Below, one piece after another: positions 30,020 through 39,146 of a stretch of 64,000 bases of DNA. Location of the stretch: assembly GCF_019331735.1 (NCBI RefSeq), contig NZ_JAHBBH010000001.1, positions 1 through 64,000 on the forward strand, in the 5' to 3' direction. A program made the position numbers and the translations under genes. How positions within the stretch are numbered: the stretch's first letter is position 1; each line of letters begins with the position of its first letter. The DNA comes from Bifidobacterium miconis (GTDB lineage: Bacteria; Actinomycetota; Actinomycetes; Actinomycetales; Bifidobacteriaceae). A model generated the notes under the pieces. The model was not told where the DNA came from. It saw only the letters and a list, made by a program, of their open reading frames with translations, and made no database searches.

Positions 30020-30841
30020 ATGATAAGGGTACGCGCATGGGACAACGCCGACTGCGCGTCGATGTGCCGTCGCATGCAGGCGATCGCCTTCGACCTCGAC
30101 AACACGCTGGCCTCGTCACGCCAGCCCATGAAACCGGACATGGCGGCCAGATTCACCGAACTCACGCGGCTGCTGCCCGTCGCCGTCGTCACGGGAGGGC
30201 GTCACGGGCTCGTCGTCAGCCAGGTGCTCGACGTGCTGGGTCCGGACGCCGACCTGGACAACCTGCATCTGATGCCCACCAGCGGCACGCGGTACTACCG
30301 CTGGCATGACGGCGCCTGGCGGCTCGAGTACGCCTATGACCTGAGCGACGGGGACTTCGCCGCCGCGGTCGCCTCGCTCGAACGCCGGGCGCGCGAACTC
30401 GGCCTGTGGGAGGATCATGTCTGGGGCGAGCGCATCGAGAACCGCGGCAGCCAGATCACCTTCTCCGCGCTCGGGCAGGGCGCTCCGGAGGAGGCCAAGC
30501 GCGCGTGGGACCCGGACGACGAGCGCAAGCGACGCCTCGCCGCAGCCGTCGCCGCCGACCTGCCGCAGCTCAAGGTGCGTCCAGGCGGCTACACGAGCAT
30601 CGACGTCTCCCTGCCCGGCATGGACAAATCGTACGCGGTGCGCCGTCTCGCCGAATCGCTCGGCATCGAACCGGCCGACATCGTGTTCGTCGGCGACCGC
30701 ATGACGCCGGGAGGCAATGACTATCCCGCCGCGCAGGCCGGCGCCGAGGCGATCAGCGTGACCGGTCCCGCGGACACGGTGCGTCTGCTCGACGCCCTGC
30801 TGCCGTTGCTGCGCGAACGGCCGGCCGGCAATGCCGAATGA
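30020..30841 (+). CDS. HAD-superfamily phosphomannomutase-like protein
   Basis: The 273-residue product has HAD motif I DLDNT near residue 24, motif II VVTGG, a cap region with IENRGSQITFSALGQ, then PGGYTSIDVSLPGMDKSYAV and motif IV FVGDRMTPGGNDYP. The order and the GGNDYP ending match the eukaryotic-type phosphomannomutase (HAD-IIB) family, which interconverts mannose 6- and 1-phosphate. Bacteria usually use the unrelated ManB-type enzyme; in mycobacteria a ManB gene occupies the same neighbourhood. Start is chosen at ATG after GGCGGGACGAG; an ATG at the Met of MQAIAF is an alternative. Phosphatase activity alone cannot be excluded. Confidence 0.82.
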   Translation: MIRVRAWDNADCASMCRRMQAIAFDLDNTLASSRQPMKPDMAARFTELTRLLPVAVVTGGRHGLVVSQVLDVLGPDADLDNLHLMPTSGTRYYRWHDGAWRLEYAYDLSDGDFAAAVASLERRARELGLWEDHVWGERIENRGSQITFSALGQGAPEEAKRAWDPDDERKRRLAAAVAADLPQLKVRPGGYTSIDVSLPGMDKSYAVRRLAESLGIEPADIVFVGDRMTPGGNDYPAAQAGAEAISVTGPADTVRLLDALLPLLRERPAGNAE

Positions 30842-30926
30842 CCGGTCCCGGGCGACCGCTCACTGAGATCGCTCACTGAGATCGCTCCCTGAATGATATT
30901 CGCCGAATGACCATGGGAGTGGTGCC

Positions 30927-31745
30927 ATGCGAAGCACGTATCACGGCAACGGGAACCGACGCGTCGGGGATGCCGGCGATTCCTGCAGCATGGGGAGCGA
31001 CGCGAATCGCCATGACGGCCGCTTCGGCGTGGACGGTGAAGGCATTCGCGGCTCGGTGAACTCCATATGCCGAAGCGCGCTCGGGATGCTGCTGCCACGC
31101 GGCTGCGCCGGCTGCGACCGGCCCGACGACGTGCTGTGCGACGACTGCCGGGCGCTGTTCCGCCATGTCCTCGCCCGTCCCGTGCCCGGCACCGCAACCG
31201 GTTGCGGATACGGGTGCGCCGTGTATGAGGGCGCGGCCAGACGCGCGATGCTGTCGTGGAAAGACCACGGCGACGAGGAATGCGACGCGCCGTTCGCGGG
31301 CCTGCTCGCCGATCTGGCCTGTCGCAGCGGCGCGGCCAGACCGGGGGAGCGTGTCGCGCTGGTGCCCGCCCCGTCGTCCCGCATGTCGATGGAACGGCGC
31401 GGACGATGGCACATGCGCGCCCTGACGTCGCGCATGTGCCATCTGCTGTCGGCCCGGGACGTCGACGCGATATGCCTGCCCGTGCTGCGTTCCGCGCGAC
31501 TGTCGTCCAAGTCGGTGGAAACCACGAACGCGGCCCAGCGGGCGGAACGCATCCGCAACGGCATCGTCGTCGCCGATGCCGTTGCGTGCCGTCGGCGCGA
31601 GCTGATCGTGATCGACGACATCATGACCACCGGCGCGACGCTGCGCCAATGCGTTGCGGAGCTCAACGGCGCGGACGGCACCGTGCGCGCCGCACTGACG
31701 CTCGGCCACGTGCCGGAACGGGCGGCGGACAGGCCGTCGCAATAG
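30927..31745 (+). CDS. ComF-family amidophosphoribosyltransferase-like protein
   Basis: The 272-residue product has an N-terminal zinc-ribbon-like CxxC pair (RGCAGCDRP then LCDDCRALF, near residues 57-75) and a C-terminal phosphoribosyltransferase domain with the PRPP loop LIVIDDIMTTGATLRQC. This is the ComF/GntX architecture, linked to DNA uptake in competent bacteria and to other roles elsewhere. No other competence gene is visible here. GGGAGTGGTGCC is a weak ribosome-binding site before the ATG, and the first 45 residues are poorly conserved, so the true start could be further in. Confidence 0.85.
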   Translation: MRSTYHGNGNRRVGDAGDSCSMGSDANRHDGRFGVDGEGIRGSVNSICRSALGMLLPRGCAGCDRPDDVLCDDCRALFRHVLARPVPGTATGCGYGCAVYEGAARRAMLSWKDHGDEECDAPFAGLLADLACRSGAARPGERVALVPAPSSRMSMERRGRWHMRALTSRMCHLLSARDVDAICLPVLRSARLSSKSVETTNAAQRAERIRNGIVVADAVACRRRELIVIDDIMTTGATLRQCVAELNGADGTVRAALTLGHVPERAADRPSQ

Positions 31746-31811
31746 CGCCGACGGCCTGTCCGCCGCCCGTGAACGATGACGCGGTCCGCCCCGCGCGCAT
31801 GCAACCCGCGG

Positions 31812-32888
31812 TCAGGAACGGGCCGGCTTCGTCTCGTGCCGTTTGGGCAGCCGGATTTCGAAATCGGCGCCGCGCTTGTCGTCCACGACGCGCACCGTGC
31901 CGCCATGCAGCTGCGCGGCCCAGCGCGCGATCGACAGGCCGAGCCCGGTGCCGCCGGATTCGGTGCCGGGGCCGGTTTTGCCCTTGACGAAGCGGCGGAA
32001 GATGACCGCGCGCTCGGCTTCGGGAATCTGCGAACCGAAGTTCACGACGTTCGTGACGACCATGCCGTCCGTGTCGTCCTCGTGCGCCTCGACGAGCACG
32101 GTGGTGCCGTCCGCCGAATGCTTGAGCGCGTTGGCGATGATGTTCGTGAACAGCTGGCGCAGGCGGTCCTGATCGCCCTCCATGCGGATGGCATCGTCCA
32201 CGCGCAGCAGGATCTCATGCGCATGGCCTGCGTCCGCGATTTCCAGCGGTTCGATCGTCTCGTCGAGAAAGTCGCGGAAATCGAACTCCTCGATGTTGAG
32301 GCTCGCCGCGCCGGCCTCCATGCGGGACAGGTCGAGCAGGAACGCGATGAGGTCGCTCAGCCGGTGCGTCTGGTTGAGCAGACCCTCCAGATTGGCCGGC
32401 GTGGGCTCGACCACGCCGTCGGCCATGTTCTCGACCATCGCCTGCAGGGCGGAAACCGGCGTGCGCAACTCATGGCTCACATTGGCGATCATGTCGAGAC
32501 GCATCTGGTCGGCGTGCTGCAATTCCTCGGCCATGTCGTTGAACGCGCGCGTCAGCTGGCCGATCTCGTCGTTGCTGTCGGTGCCCATCTGCACGCGCAC
32601 CGTGTAATCGCCGTCGGCCATCGCGTTCGCCGCGTCGCGTAACTGGCGCAACGGGGCCGTCAGACCGTGCGAAAACAGATAGGTGATGCCGAGCGCGACG
32701 ATCAGGGTGAGCGGCATGGCCATCCATCCGCTCCAGCCGATCTTCTGCAGAATCCACGCCATCACGAACACGATCAGCGTCGCGATGACGATGAGCACGC
32801 TCAATTCGACCTTGAGCGAGGGAAAGAAACCAATCGGGCGCACGACCCTGCGGCGTGCGCCCGACGGACGGTTCGACTTGACGGTCAT
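31812..32888 (-). CDS. OmpR-partner sensor histidine kinase
   Basis: The 358-residue product has two adjacent membrane helices (about 25-75) with almost no extracellular loop, a HAMP domain (about 76-130), a HisKA domain with MIANVSHELRTPVSALQA, and a HATPase domain with NIIANALKHSADG and GGTGLGLSIARW. The lack of a periplasmic domain suggests it senses the membrane itself or a partner protein. Its start lies 16 bases after the stop of the response regulator gene, so both are cotranscribed. Confidence 0.93.
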   Translation of the reverse strand: MTVKSNRPSGARRRVVRPIGFFPSLKVELSVLIVIATLIVFVMAWILQKIGWSGWMAMPLTLIVALGITYLFSHGLTAPLRQLRDAANAMADGDYTVRVQMGTDSNDEIGQLTRAFNDMAEELQHADQMRLDMIANVSHELRTPVSALQAMVENMADGVVEPTPANLEGLLNQTHRLSDLIAFLLDLSRMEAGAASLNIEEFDFRDFLDETIEPLEIADAGHAHEILLRVDDAIRMEGDQDRLRQLFTNIIANALKHSADGTTVLVEAHEDDTDGMVVTNVVNFGSQIPEAERAVIFRRFVKGKTGPGTESGGTGLGLSIARWAAQLHGGTVRVVDDKRGADFEIRLPKRHETKPARS

Positions 32889-32904
32889 TGACCCTACCTG
32901 CCGC

Positions 32905-33624
32905 TCACTGTGCCGGCGGTTCGAACGCGTACCCGACGCCGTGCACGGTGCGGATCGTTTCCGAGCCGAGCTTGTGGCGCAACGCCTTGACATGCGAATC
33001 CACGGTGCGCGTACCGGAGGCGTCGACCCAGTCCCACACCTCTTCGAGCAGCTTTTCGCGCGTGAGCACGGAACGCGGCTTGCGGGCCAGCGTGGCCAGC
33101 AGATCGAATTCGGTGGGGGTCAGGTGCACCTGATTGCCGTTGAGCGTCACGATGCGCTGCGCCGGGTCGATCACCAGAGAACCGAAATCGAGCAGCTTCT
33201 CGTTTTCAGAGTTCTTGGCGATGACCTTCGCGCGCTCCACACGGCGCAACAGCGCCTTGCAGCGGGCGATCAGCTCGCGCATCGAGAACGGCTTGGTCAT
33301 GTAGTCGTCCGCGCCGGCTCCGAGGCCGATCACCTTGTCGGCCTCGTCGTCGCGGGCGGTCAGGATCAGCACCGGCACCGGGCGTTCGGCCACGATGCGC
33401 TTGGTCGCCTCGAGGCCGTCCATCACCGGCAGCATGATGTCCATGATCACCAGATCGGGCTTGAGTTGCTTCGCCGCCTGCACCGCGCTCGCGCCGTCCG
33501 AGGCGACGCGAGCCGTCCAGCCTTCGGCCGTGATGCGCTGCGCGACCGCGGTGGCGAGGGTGGGTTCATCCTCGACCACCAGCACGGTGCGCGGCGTGGT
33601 GGAGCGGGTGGAAGTGTTCAGCAT
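32905..33624 (-). CDS. OmpR/PhoB-family response regulator
   Basis: The 239-residue product has a receiver domain (VLVVEDEPTLATAV, phospho-Asp in LVIMDIMLPVMDG, LTARDDE, the conserved Lys in YMTKPFSMRELIARCKALLRR) and a winged-helix DNA-binding domain (LTPTEFDLLATLARKPRSVLTREKLLEEVW, shown in part: TPTEFDLLATLA). It is paired with the kinase directly downstream. AAAGGCGG lies eight bases before the ATG. It sits just downstream of glgB on the same strand, with only 14 bases between them, so read-through from glgB is possible. Confidence 0.93.
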   Translation of the reverse strand: MLNTSTRSTTPRTVLVVEDEPTLATAVAQRITAEGWTARVASDGASAVQAAKQLKPDLVIMDIMLPVMDGLEATKRIVAERPVPVLILTARDDEADKVIGLGAGADDYMTKPFSMRELIARCKALLRRVERAKVIAKNSENEKLLDFGSLVIDPAQRIVTLNGNQVHLTPTEFDLLATLARKPRSVLTREKLLEEVWDWVDASGTRTVDSHVKALRHKLGSETIRTVHGVGYAFEPPAQ

Positions 33625-33638
33625 GTGGAAACCGCCTT

Positions 33639-35894
33639 TCAGTCTGTCGGTTCCAAGAATACAGCTCCCAGCGCCGGAATGGTGAGTTTCGCCGACCATT
33701 CGCGCGAATGGTACTCGATCGGGTCGGCCTCGAACGTGCCGTTGTGGATGTCGGAGCCGCCGTAGATCGCGTCGTCGGTGGTGAGCACCTCACGCCACTT
33801 GCCGCCCTTGGGCAGCGCGACCTGATAGTCGCTCCACGCCTCGCCGGAGAAGTTGACCACGACGACCATCTGCTGGCCGTCCTTGCCGATGCGCACGAAG
33901 CTGAGCGTGTTGTGGTCGGCGTCGTCGCTGGTCAGCCACTGGAAGCCCTTCGGATCAAAGTCCTGGCTCCACAGCGCGGGGGACGCCTTGTACAGCGCGT
34001 TCAGGTCGGCGACGAGCTTCTGCACGCCGCGGTGGTCGGGCCAGTCAAGCGCCGCCCAGTCGACGGAGCTTTCGTGATTCCACTCGCCCCACTGGGCGAC
34101 CTCGTTGCCCATGAACGTCAGGTTCTTGCCCGGGTGCGCCCACTGGTAAGCGAACAGGGCGCGCACGCCCGCGTACTTCTGCCAGTCGTCGCCCGGCATT
34201 TTGCCGTACAGCGAACCCTTGCCGTACACGACCTCGTCGTGGCTGATCGGCAGCACGTAGTGCTCGGAGTACGCGTAGACCATGGAGAACGTGATCTCGC
34301 CGTGGTGCCACTTGCGGTTGATCGGCGTCTCGTGCAGGTACTGGAGCGTGTCGTGCATCCAGCCCATGTTCCACTTGAGGCCGAAGCCGAGACCGCCCTC
34401 GTCGGTCGGCGCGGTGATGCCCGGGTACGCGGTGGACTCCTCGGCGATCATCATGATGCCCGGATTGTTCTTGTACGCGGTGGCATTGGCTTCCTTGAGG
34501 AAGTCGATTGCCTCGAGGTTCTCGCGGCCGCCGTAGATGTTCGGGCGCCACTGACCGGGCTGGCGGCTGTAGTCGAGGTAGAGCATCGAGGAGACGGCGT
34601 CCACGCGCAGCGCGTCGACGTGGTACTCCTTGAGCCAGAAGCTCGCGTTGGCCACCAGGAAGTTGCGCACCTCGCGGCGGCCGAAGTTGAACACGTAGGT
34701 GCCCCAGTCCGGGTGCTCGCCGCGCAGCGGGTCCGGATCCTCGTACAGCGGCGTGCCGTCGAATCGGCCGAGCGCGAACGCGTCTTTCGGGAAGTGCGCG
34801 GGCACCCAGTCCATGATCACGCCGATGCCGGCCTGATGCAGGCGGTCCACAAGATACTTGAAGTCATCGGGAGAGCCGAGTCGGGAGTCGACCGCGTAGT
34901 AGCCGGTGACCTGATAGCCCCACGAGCCGGAGAACGGGTGCTCCGCCAGCGGCATGAACTCGACGTGGGTGAAGCCCTCCTCCTCGACGTACGGCACGAG
35001 CTTGTCGGCGAGGTCGCGGTAGTCGTGCACGTCCTTGCGCCAGCTGCCGGCATGCACCTCGTAGATGCTCACCGGGCCGTCGTGCGGGTTCGTCTTGGCG
35101 CGCTTGTCCATCCATGCCGCGTCGTCCCAGTGGTGGACGGAATCGACGACGATCGAGCCGGTGGCCGGCGGGATCTCGTGCGAGCGCTCCATCGGATCGG
35201 CCTTCATCTGCCACTCGTAGTTGGCGTTGAGAATCTCGTACTTGTACACTTCGCCAGCCTGCACGCCCGGAATGAAGATTTCCCACACGCCGGAGGAGCC
35301 GAGCTCGCGCATGGCATGACGGCGGCCGTCCCACGAATTGAAGTTGCCGACCACGCGCACCGCATGTGCGTTCGGCGCCCACACGGAGAACGCCGTGCCG
35401 ACGACCTGCTCGCCGGCAGTGCCGTCCGCGCCGCCCATCGGATCGTCGAAGCGCATGACGTGCGCGCCCAGCGCGTCCCACAGACGCTCGTGGCGGCCTT
35501 CGCCGAACAGATAGGTGTCCATTTCGCCGATGGTGGGCAGGTACCGATACGGGTCGTCCTCCACGACGGTCACACCACTGCCGTAGACGGTGCGCACGCG
35601 GTAGTCCGGCACGGTCCAGCCGTGCTCGTTCTTCGACGCCGGCACGACGGCGGTGAAGATGCCGTTGTACTCGTGCGGGGCGTTGGTCGCGCCGTCCTGC
35701 GTGATGATGGTCACCGTCTTGGCCAGGGGGCGCAGCACGCGGATCGTCGCGGTGCCCTCCTGCGGTCCCTCGCCGAGATGCCCGCCGAGCACCTCGTGGG
35801 GGTTGTAGAACGCCGCGTTGCTCACCGCGTCCAGGTCAGCCTGGTTCACGGGCACGGCACGGATATCGTCGTTGATGTGAGAGTGTGTAGCCAT
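33639..35894 (-). CDS. glgB: 1,4-alpha-glucan branching enzyme GlgB
   Basis: GlgB makes the alpha-1,6 branches of glycogen. The 751-residue product has the N-terminal CBM48 modules ([25 protein letters not shown] shown in part: [18 protein letters not shown]), then the GH13 barrel with [24 protein letters not shown] with the nucleophile Asp, IAEESTAYP with the acid Glu, and [14 protein letters not shown], and a C-terminal beta domain. The debranching enzyme GlgX is encoded about 20 kb downstream. Glycogen storage is usual in bifidobacteria. Confidence 0.96.
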   Translation of the reverse strand: MATHSHINDDIRAVPVNQADLDAVSNAAFYNPHEVLGGHLGEGPQEGTATIRVLRPLAKTVTIITQDGATNAPHEYNGIFTAVVPASKNEHGWTVPDYRVRTVYGSGVTVVEDDPYRYLPTIGEMDTYLFGEGRHERLWDALGAHVMRFDDPMGGADGTAGEQVVGTAFSVWAPNAHAVRVVGNFNSWDGRRHAMRELGSSGVWEIFIPGVQAGEVYKYEILNANYEWQMKADPMERSHEIPPATGSIVVDSVHHWDDAAWMDKRAKTNPHDGPVSIYEVHAGSWRKDVHDYRDLADKLVPYVEEEGFTHVEFMPLAEHPFSGSWGYQVTGYYAVDSRLGSPDDFKYLVDRLHQAGIGVIMDWVPAHFPKDAFALGRFDGTPLYEDPDPLRGEHPDWGTYVFNFGRREVRNFLVANASFWLKEYHVDALRVDAVSSMLYLDYSRQPGQWRPNIYGGRENLEAIDFLKEANATAYKNNPGIMMIAEESTAYPGITAPTDEGGLGFGLKWNMGWMHDTLQYLHETPINRKWHHGEITFSMVYAYSEHYVLPISHDEVVYGKGSLYGKMPGDDWQKYAGVRALFAYQWAHPGKNLTFMGNEVAQWGEWNHESSVDWAALDWPDHRGVQKLVADLNALYKASPALWSQDFDPKGFQWLTSDDADHNTLSFVRIGKDGQQMVVVVNFSGEAWSDYQVALPKGGKWREVLTTDDAIYGGSDIHNGTFEADPIEYHSREWSAKLTIPALGAVFLEPTD

Positions 35895-36031
35895 AAGAAC
35901 AAAGTGTAGAACCGGTTCGCCGAAAAACGGGTATTATTGGCGCGTCGCTTGTCATTTTCGGGCGTTTTGGGCAAGGTCCACGCCACATGCCACAATTGTT
36001 CGGGTTTGTCTTAGGCTCGTACGGAGGATTC

Positions 36032-36628
36032 ATGGGTTACAAGGTCGGCGATATGGTTGTCTATCCGCGTCACGGCGCGGCTAAGGTGGAGGCCATCACC
36101 GAGCGGACGGTGAAGGGCGTGACGAGGGAGTATCTTCAGCTGTCCGTGCTGTCTTCGGACGGACTGGTCATCAACGTGCCGGTGGAGAACGCCAAGAAAG
36201 TCGGCGTGCGCGACATCGTCGACGCGAACGAGGTGGCCAAGGTCTTCGAGATCCTGCGCACTCCGATCATCGAAAAGGAAATGAACTGGTCCCGCCGCTA
36301 CAAGCTGAACGTCGAGAAGATCGCCACCGGCGACGTGAACAAGATCGCCGAGGTCGTGCGTGACCTCGCGCAGCGCGACGTGGACGACCACGGTCTGTCC
36401 GCCGGCGAAAAGCGCATGCTCACCAAGGCCCGTTCCATCCTCACGTCCGAGATTGCGCTCAGTGAGAAGCTCGACGATGCGGACGCGCAGCGTCTGCTCG
36501 ACGTGAACCTCGGCTACGAGGAGCCCCGCCCCGGCGACGACAAGCATCACACCAAGGCTCCCGAGGAGCCTGCAGCGGATACGCTGGCCCGTCTCGAGGC
36601 CGAGGGCAAGAAATCCAAGAAGCGCTGA
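36032..36628 (+). CDS. carD: CarD-family RNA polymerase-binding regulator
   Basis: CarD binds the RNA polymerase beta subunit and stabilises open complexes, notably at rRNA promoters. The 198-residue product opens with the RNAP-interaction domain ([20 protein letters not shown]) and continues with a helical DNA-binding part containing the conserved Trp in [11 protein letters not shown]. The C-terminal 35 residues are a charged tail ([21 protein letters not shown]). GGAGGATTC precedes the ATG. A strong terminator follows. Confidence 0.94.
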   Translation: MGYKVGDMVVYPRHGAAKVEAITERTVKGVTREYLQLSVLSSDGLVINVPVENAKKVGVRDIVDANEVAKVFEILRTPIIEKEMNWSRRYKLNVEKIATGDVNKIAEVVRDLAQRDVDDHGLSAGEKRMLTKARSILTSEIALSEKLDDADAQRLLDVNLGYEEPRPGDDKHHTKAPEEPAADTLARLEAEGKKSKKR

Positions 36629-36642
36629 ACTCGCGTATGATG

Positions 36643-36680
36643 ACGGTCTGCGGTCGACATGCCGCAGACCGTTTTTTTTT
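36643..36680 (+). terminator. Intrinsic terminator after carD
   Basis: An 11-bp stem (ACGGTCTGCGG and its complement) with an eight-base loop is followed by nine T residues. Confidence 0.92.
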
Positions 36681-36752
36681 GTTATTCATCCGTATCATGC
36701 TCAGGCAGGCTCCGCACCGCAGTGTGACGGGTTGACCGGAAAGGAAACGTCG

Positions 36753-37244
36753 ATGACGATGCTGATAGGACAAGGGTTCGATGCGCATCGATTTGCCGAC
36801 CCTGCAAGCGCCCGCCCTTTGTGGCTGGCCTGCCTCGAATGGGACGGCAACGGTATCGAAGGCGATTCGGACGGCGACGTGGCCGCCCATGCGCTGATCG
36901 ATGCGTTGCTGTCGGCCGCGCATCTGGGCGATATCGGCACGCTGTTCGGCGTGGGCAAGTCGTCGGCCGGCGCTGGCCGGCACGGCGCCGACATGCTGCG
37001 CGAAACCGTCGAATATCTGCATGCTCACGGGTTCGCGCCGTCCTCCGCCAGTGTCGCGCTCGTCGGCAATCGGCCGAAAATCGGCCCACGGCGAACCGAA
37101 GCGGAGAGTGCGCTATCGCAAGCCGTCGGTTGCCAAGTCTCCCTGACCGCCACCACCACCGACGGTATGGGCTTCACCGGCCGTGGCGAAGGCATCGCCG
37201 CCATCGCCACGGCCTTGGTGACCGCCGTCAGCGACGTCGCATAG
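36753..37244 (+). CDS. ispF: 2-C-methyl-D-erythritol 2,4-cyclodiphosphate synthase IspF
   Basis: IspF forms the cyclic diphosphate intermediate of the MEP isoprenoid pathway. The 163-residue product has the metal ligands in GFDAHRF, the conserved segment GDSDGDVAAHALIDALLSAA with the third ligand His, LGDIGTLF, and a C-terminal TTTDGMGFTGRGEGIAAIA. AAGGAAACG lies upstream of the ATG. Its last 17 bases overlap the end of the convergent metal permease gene. Confidence 0.93.
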   Translation: MTMLIGQGFDAHRFADPASARPLWLACLEWDGNGIEGDSDGDVAAHALIDALLSAAHLGDIGTLFGVGKSSAGAGRHGADMLRETVEYLHAHGFAPSSASVALVGNRPKIGPRRTEAESALSQAVGCQVSLTATTTDGMGFTGRGEGIAAIATALVTAVSDVA

Positions 37245-38058
37245 CGTCCCAGCCCTTGGCCGCCGCCCAAAACAGGGTGGACAGGGTCACGATGATGAAG
37301 CTCGGGGGAGCGGGGAACATGGCGGCCAGCACCAGCCCGCCCCAGATCGCCGCCAGGCACAGCGCGCTCGCCAGCAGCATCGCGCGCAGCGGCGTGCCGG
37401 CGAGAATGTTCGCCGTGGCCGCCGGCGTGATCACCAGCGCGAAGATAAGCAGCGTGCCCACGGCCGGCACTGCGATCGTGATCACGCCGGCCATGATCGC
37501 CATGAACGCGACGTTCATCGCGCCGATTGGCACGCCCTTGGCCTGCGCGACCTGCTCGTCGACCGAACTGAACAGCAGCGGGCGGTAGATCACCGCGAGC
37601 ACGGCCAGCAGGATCGCGTCGAATATGGCGAAGCCGACGATCTGGCCGGTCGTGATCGTCAGGATCGAGCCGAACAGGATCGACTGCATCTGCTGCGAGG
37701 CCGAACTGGACAGTCGCGCGAAGAACAGGCCGAGACCGGTGGCGAACGCGAGCACCGTGCCGGTTGCGATCTCGCGCTGCGACGCGCGCTTGCCGAGCGC
37801 GCCGATCACCAGCGCGCCGCCCAACGCGAACGCACCGAGTCCCAGCGAGACGGGCAGACCGAGCAGCACCGCGCCGGTTGCGCCCGGCAGGCCGATGTGC
37901 GCAAGCGCGTGCGCGGCGAACGTCGAATGCCGTGCGATCGTGAAGTACCCCATCACGCCGGCGGCCACCGCGATGCACAGGCCGGCGAGGAACGCGTTCG
38001 CCATGAACGGCGCGGTGAGCGTGTACATCCATTCCGGGTCGAAGGAAAAGTCGATCAT
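37228..38058 (-). CDS. Zn/Mn ABC transporter permease (ABC-3 family)
   Basis: The 276-residue product has about eight membrane helices and the ABC-3 family signatures HSTFAAHALAHIGLPGATGAVLLG and PAVGTLLIFALVITPAATANIL (both quoted as parts: ARHSTFAAHALAH; VGTLLIFALVITPAA). It forms the membrane channel for the ATPase encoded just upstream, whose stop overlaps this start by four bases. The substrate-binding lipoprotein lies upstream in the same orientation. Confidence 0.92.
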   Translation of the reverse strand: MIDFSFDPEWMYTLTAPFMANAFLAGLCIAVAAGVMGYFTIARHSTFAAHALAHIGLPGATGAVLLGLPVSLGLGAFALGGALVIGALGKRASQREIATGTVLAFATGLGLFFARLSSSASQQMQSILFGSILTITTGQIVGFAIFDAILLAVLAVIYRPLLFSSVDEQVAQAKGVPIGAMNVAFMAIMAGVITIAVPAVGTLLIFALVITPAATANILAGTPLRAMLLASALCLAAIWGGLVLAAMFPAPPSFIIVTLSTLFWAAAKGWDAMRRR

Positions 38059-38948
38059 CGTGCGCCTCCCATGGTGTTCGTTGCGCCGGACGCGTCCGCA
38101 TGATGGTGATGGAATTGCGCGACCTCGTTCGGCGCGTGCGTGTCCTGCTCGACGCCCTCGGGCTCGTCGGCGCTGGGCGTGACGAACATGTCGCCCTGCG
38201 GCGTGGTGATGACCTGCACGCGCGTGCCGTACAGGTGCGTGAGCAGATCCGAGTCGAGCACCTGGTTCATGGCCGCGTAGTGCGGATGCCCGTCAAGCAG
38301 GTAGACCGCTCCGGTCAGAATCGGCAGCAGCATGTTGAGGTCGTGCGCGACAACCTGAATGGTCATACCGAGCTCCTGATTGAGCCGGGCGAGCACGTGC
38401 ACGACCGCGCGCTGGCTGGCCAGATCGAGGTTGGCGAGCGGTTCGTCGAGCATGAGCAGTTTCGGGTCGGAGACGAGCGCCTGCGCAATGGCGACACGTT
38501 GGCGCAGACCGCCCGACAGTTCCGACAGGCGCATCTTCGCCTTGTCCGCGATGCCGGTGAACGCCATCGCTTCGTGCGCCTTGGCCTTCTGCGCGCGCGT
38601 GACCGGGTGGATGCCGAATCGGGTGCCAGTCAGTCCCAGCAGCACCGACTGTTCGGCGGTCAGGTTGGAGTCGATGTCCGAAGCGTAGCTTTGCGGCACG
38701 TAGCCGATGCGGTCGTTGGCCTCGCCGGCGGGTTTGCCGAGCACGGTGAGCGATCCGGCGGCGAGGGGAATGAGCCCGAGTTCGGCCTTCATCATGGTGG
38801 TTTTGCCGGCTCCGTTCGTGCCGACGATGGCGGTGACGGATCCGGCGGGAATAGCGAAGTCGCCGTGCTGCCAGATGATGCGTCCGCCGCGCGCTACCGC
38901 GGCGTCGCGGAACACGATGCAGCCGTCCTGCGAATGATTGGTGATCAT
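38055..38948 (-). CDS. Zn/Mn ABC transporter ATP-binding protein with His-rich tail
   Basis: The 297-residue product has Walker A GTNGAGKT, Q-loop YVPQSY, signature LSGGLRQR, Walker B LLMLDEPLANLD and the switch His in VVAHDLN. The C-terminal 35 residues are an extra stretch with four consecutive histidines (FHHHHAD) that could buffer or sense divalent metal. AGGAAG precedes the ATG. A Fur/Zur-like box and a CATAAT -10 candidate lie 50 to 80 bases upstream. Confidence 0.92.
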   Translation of the reverse strand: MITNHSQDGCIVFRDAAVARGGRIIWQHGDFAIPAGSVTAIVGTNGAGKTTMMKAELGLIPLAAGSLTVLGKPAGEANDRIGYVPQSYASDIDSNLTAEQSVLLGLTGTRFGIHPVTRAQKAKAHEAMAFTGIADKAKMRLSELSGGLRQRVAIAQALVSDPKLLMLDEPLANLDLASQRAVVHVLARLNQELGMTIQVVAHDLNMLLPILTGAVYLLDGHPHYAAMNQVLDSDLLTHLYGTRVQVITTPQGDMFVTPSADEPEGVEQDTHAPNEVAQFHHHHADASGATNTMGGAR

Positions 38949-39013
38949 GTGTCTTCCTGTCCTTGCGCGCCGGCAATATGCGGCGCATCCAGCCGGATTA
39001 TGACAAATGACGT

Positions 39014-39028
39014 TGACAATCATTCTCA
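39014..39028 (-). promoter_or_regulatory. Fur/Zur-family operator upstream of the metal ABC genes
   Basis: On the minus strand the 15 bases read TGAGAATGATTGTCA, a 7-1-7 inverted repeat with six of seven matching pairs, which is the form bound by Fur-family repressors such as Zur. It overlaps the expected -35 position of a promoter whose -10 would be CATAAT at 38997-39002. Repression of the ATPase-permease pair when metal is sufficient is the inference. Confidence 0.7.
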
Positions 39029-39051
39029 GTAATGCGTGTTGCTGTCGGCCT

Positions 39052-39106
39052 CAGTACGCACAGGGCGGGCGTTCCGTTTCTGGAACCGCCCGCCCTCTGT
39101 GTACTG
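39052..39106. terminator. Long hairpin between the substrate-binding gene and the ATPase gene
   Basis: Arms of about 24 bases (outer CAGTAC/GTACTG, inner GGGCGGGCG/CGCCCGCCC and TTCC/GGAA) pair with a few bulges around a six-base loop. It probably ends the substrate-binding gene transcript, leaving the ATPase-permease pair to its own promoter. Confidence 0.65.
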
Positions 39107-39146
39107 TGCTCCTGAACTACGACGTCTGTCGCTTGATCCCCGCCGT

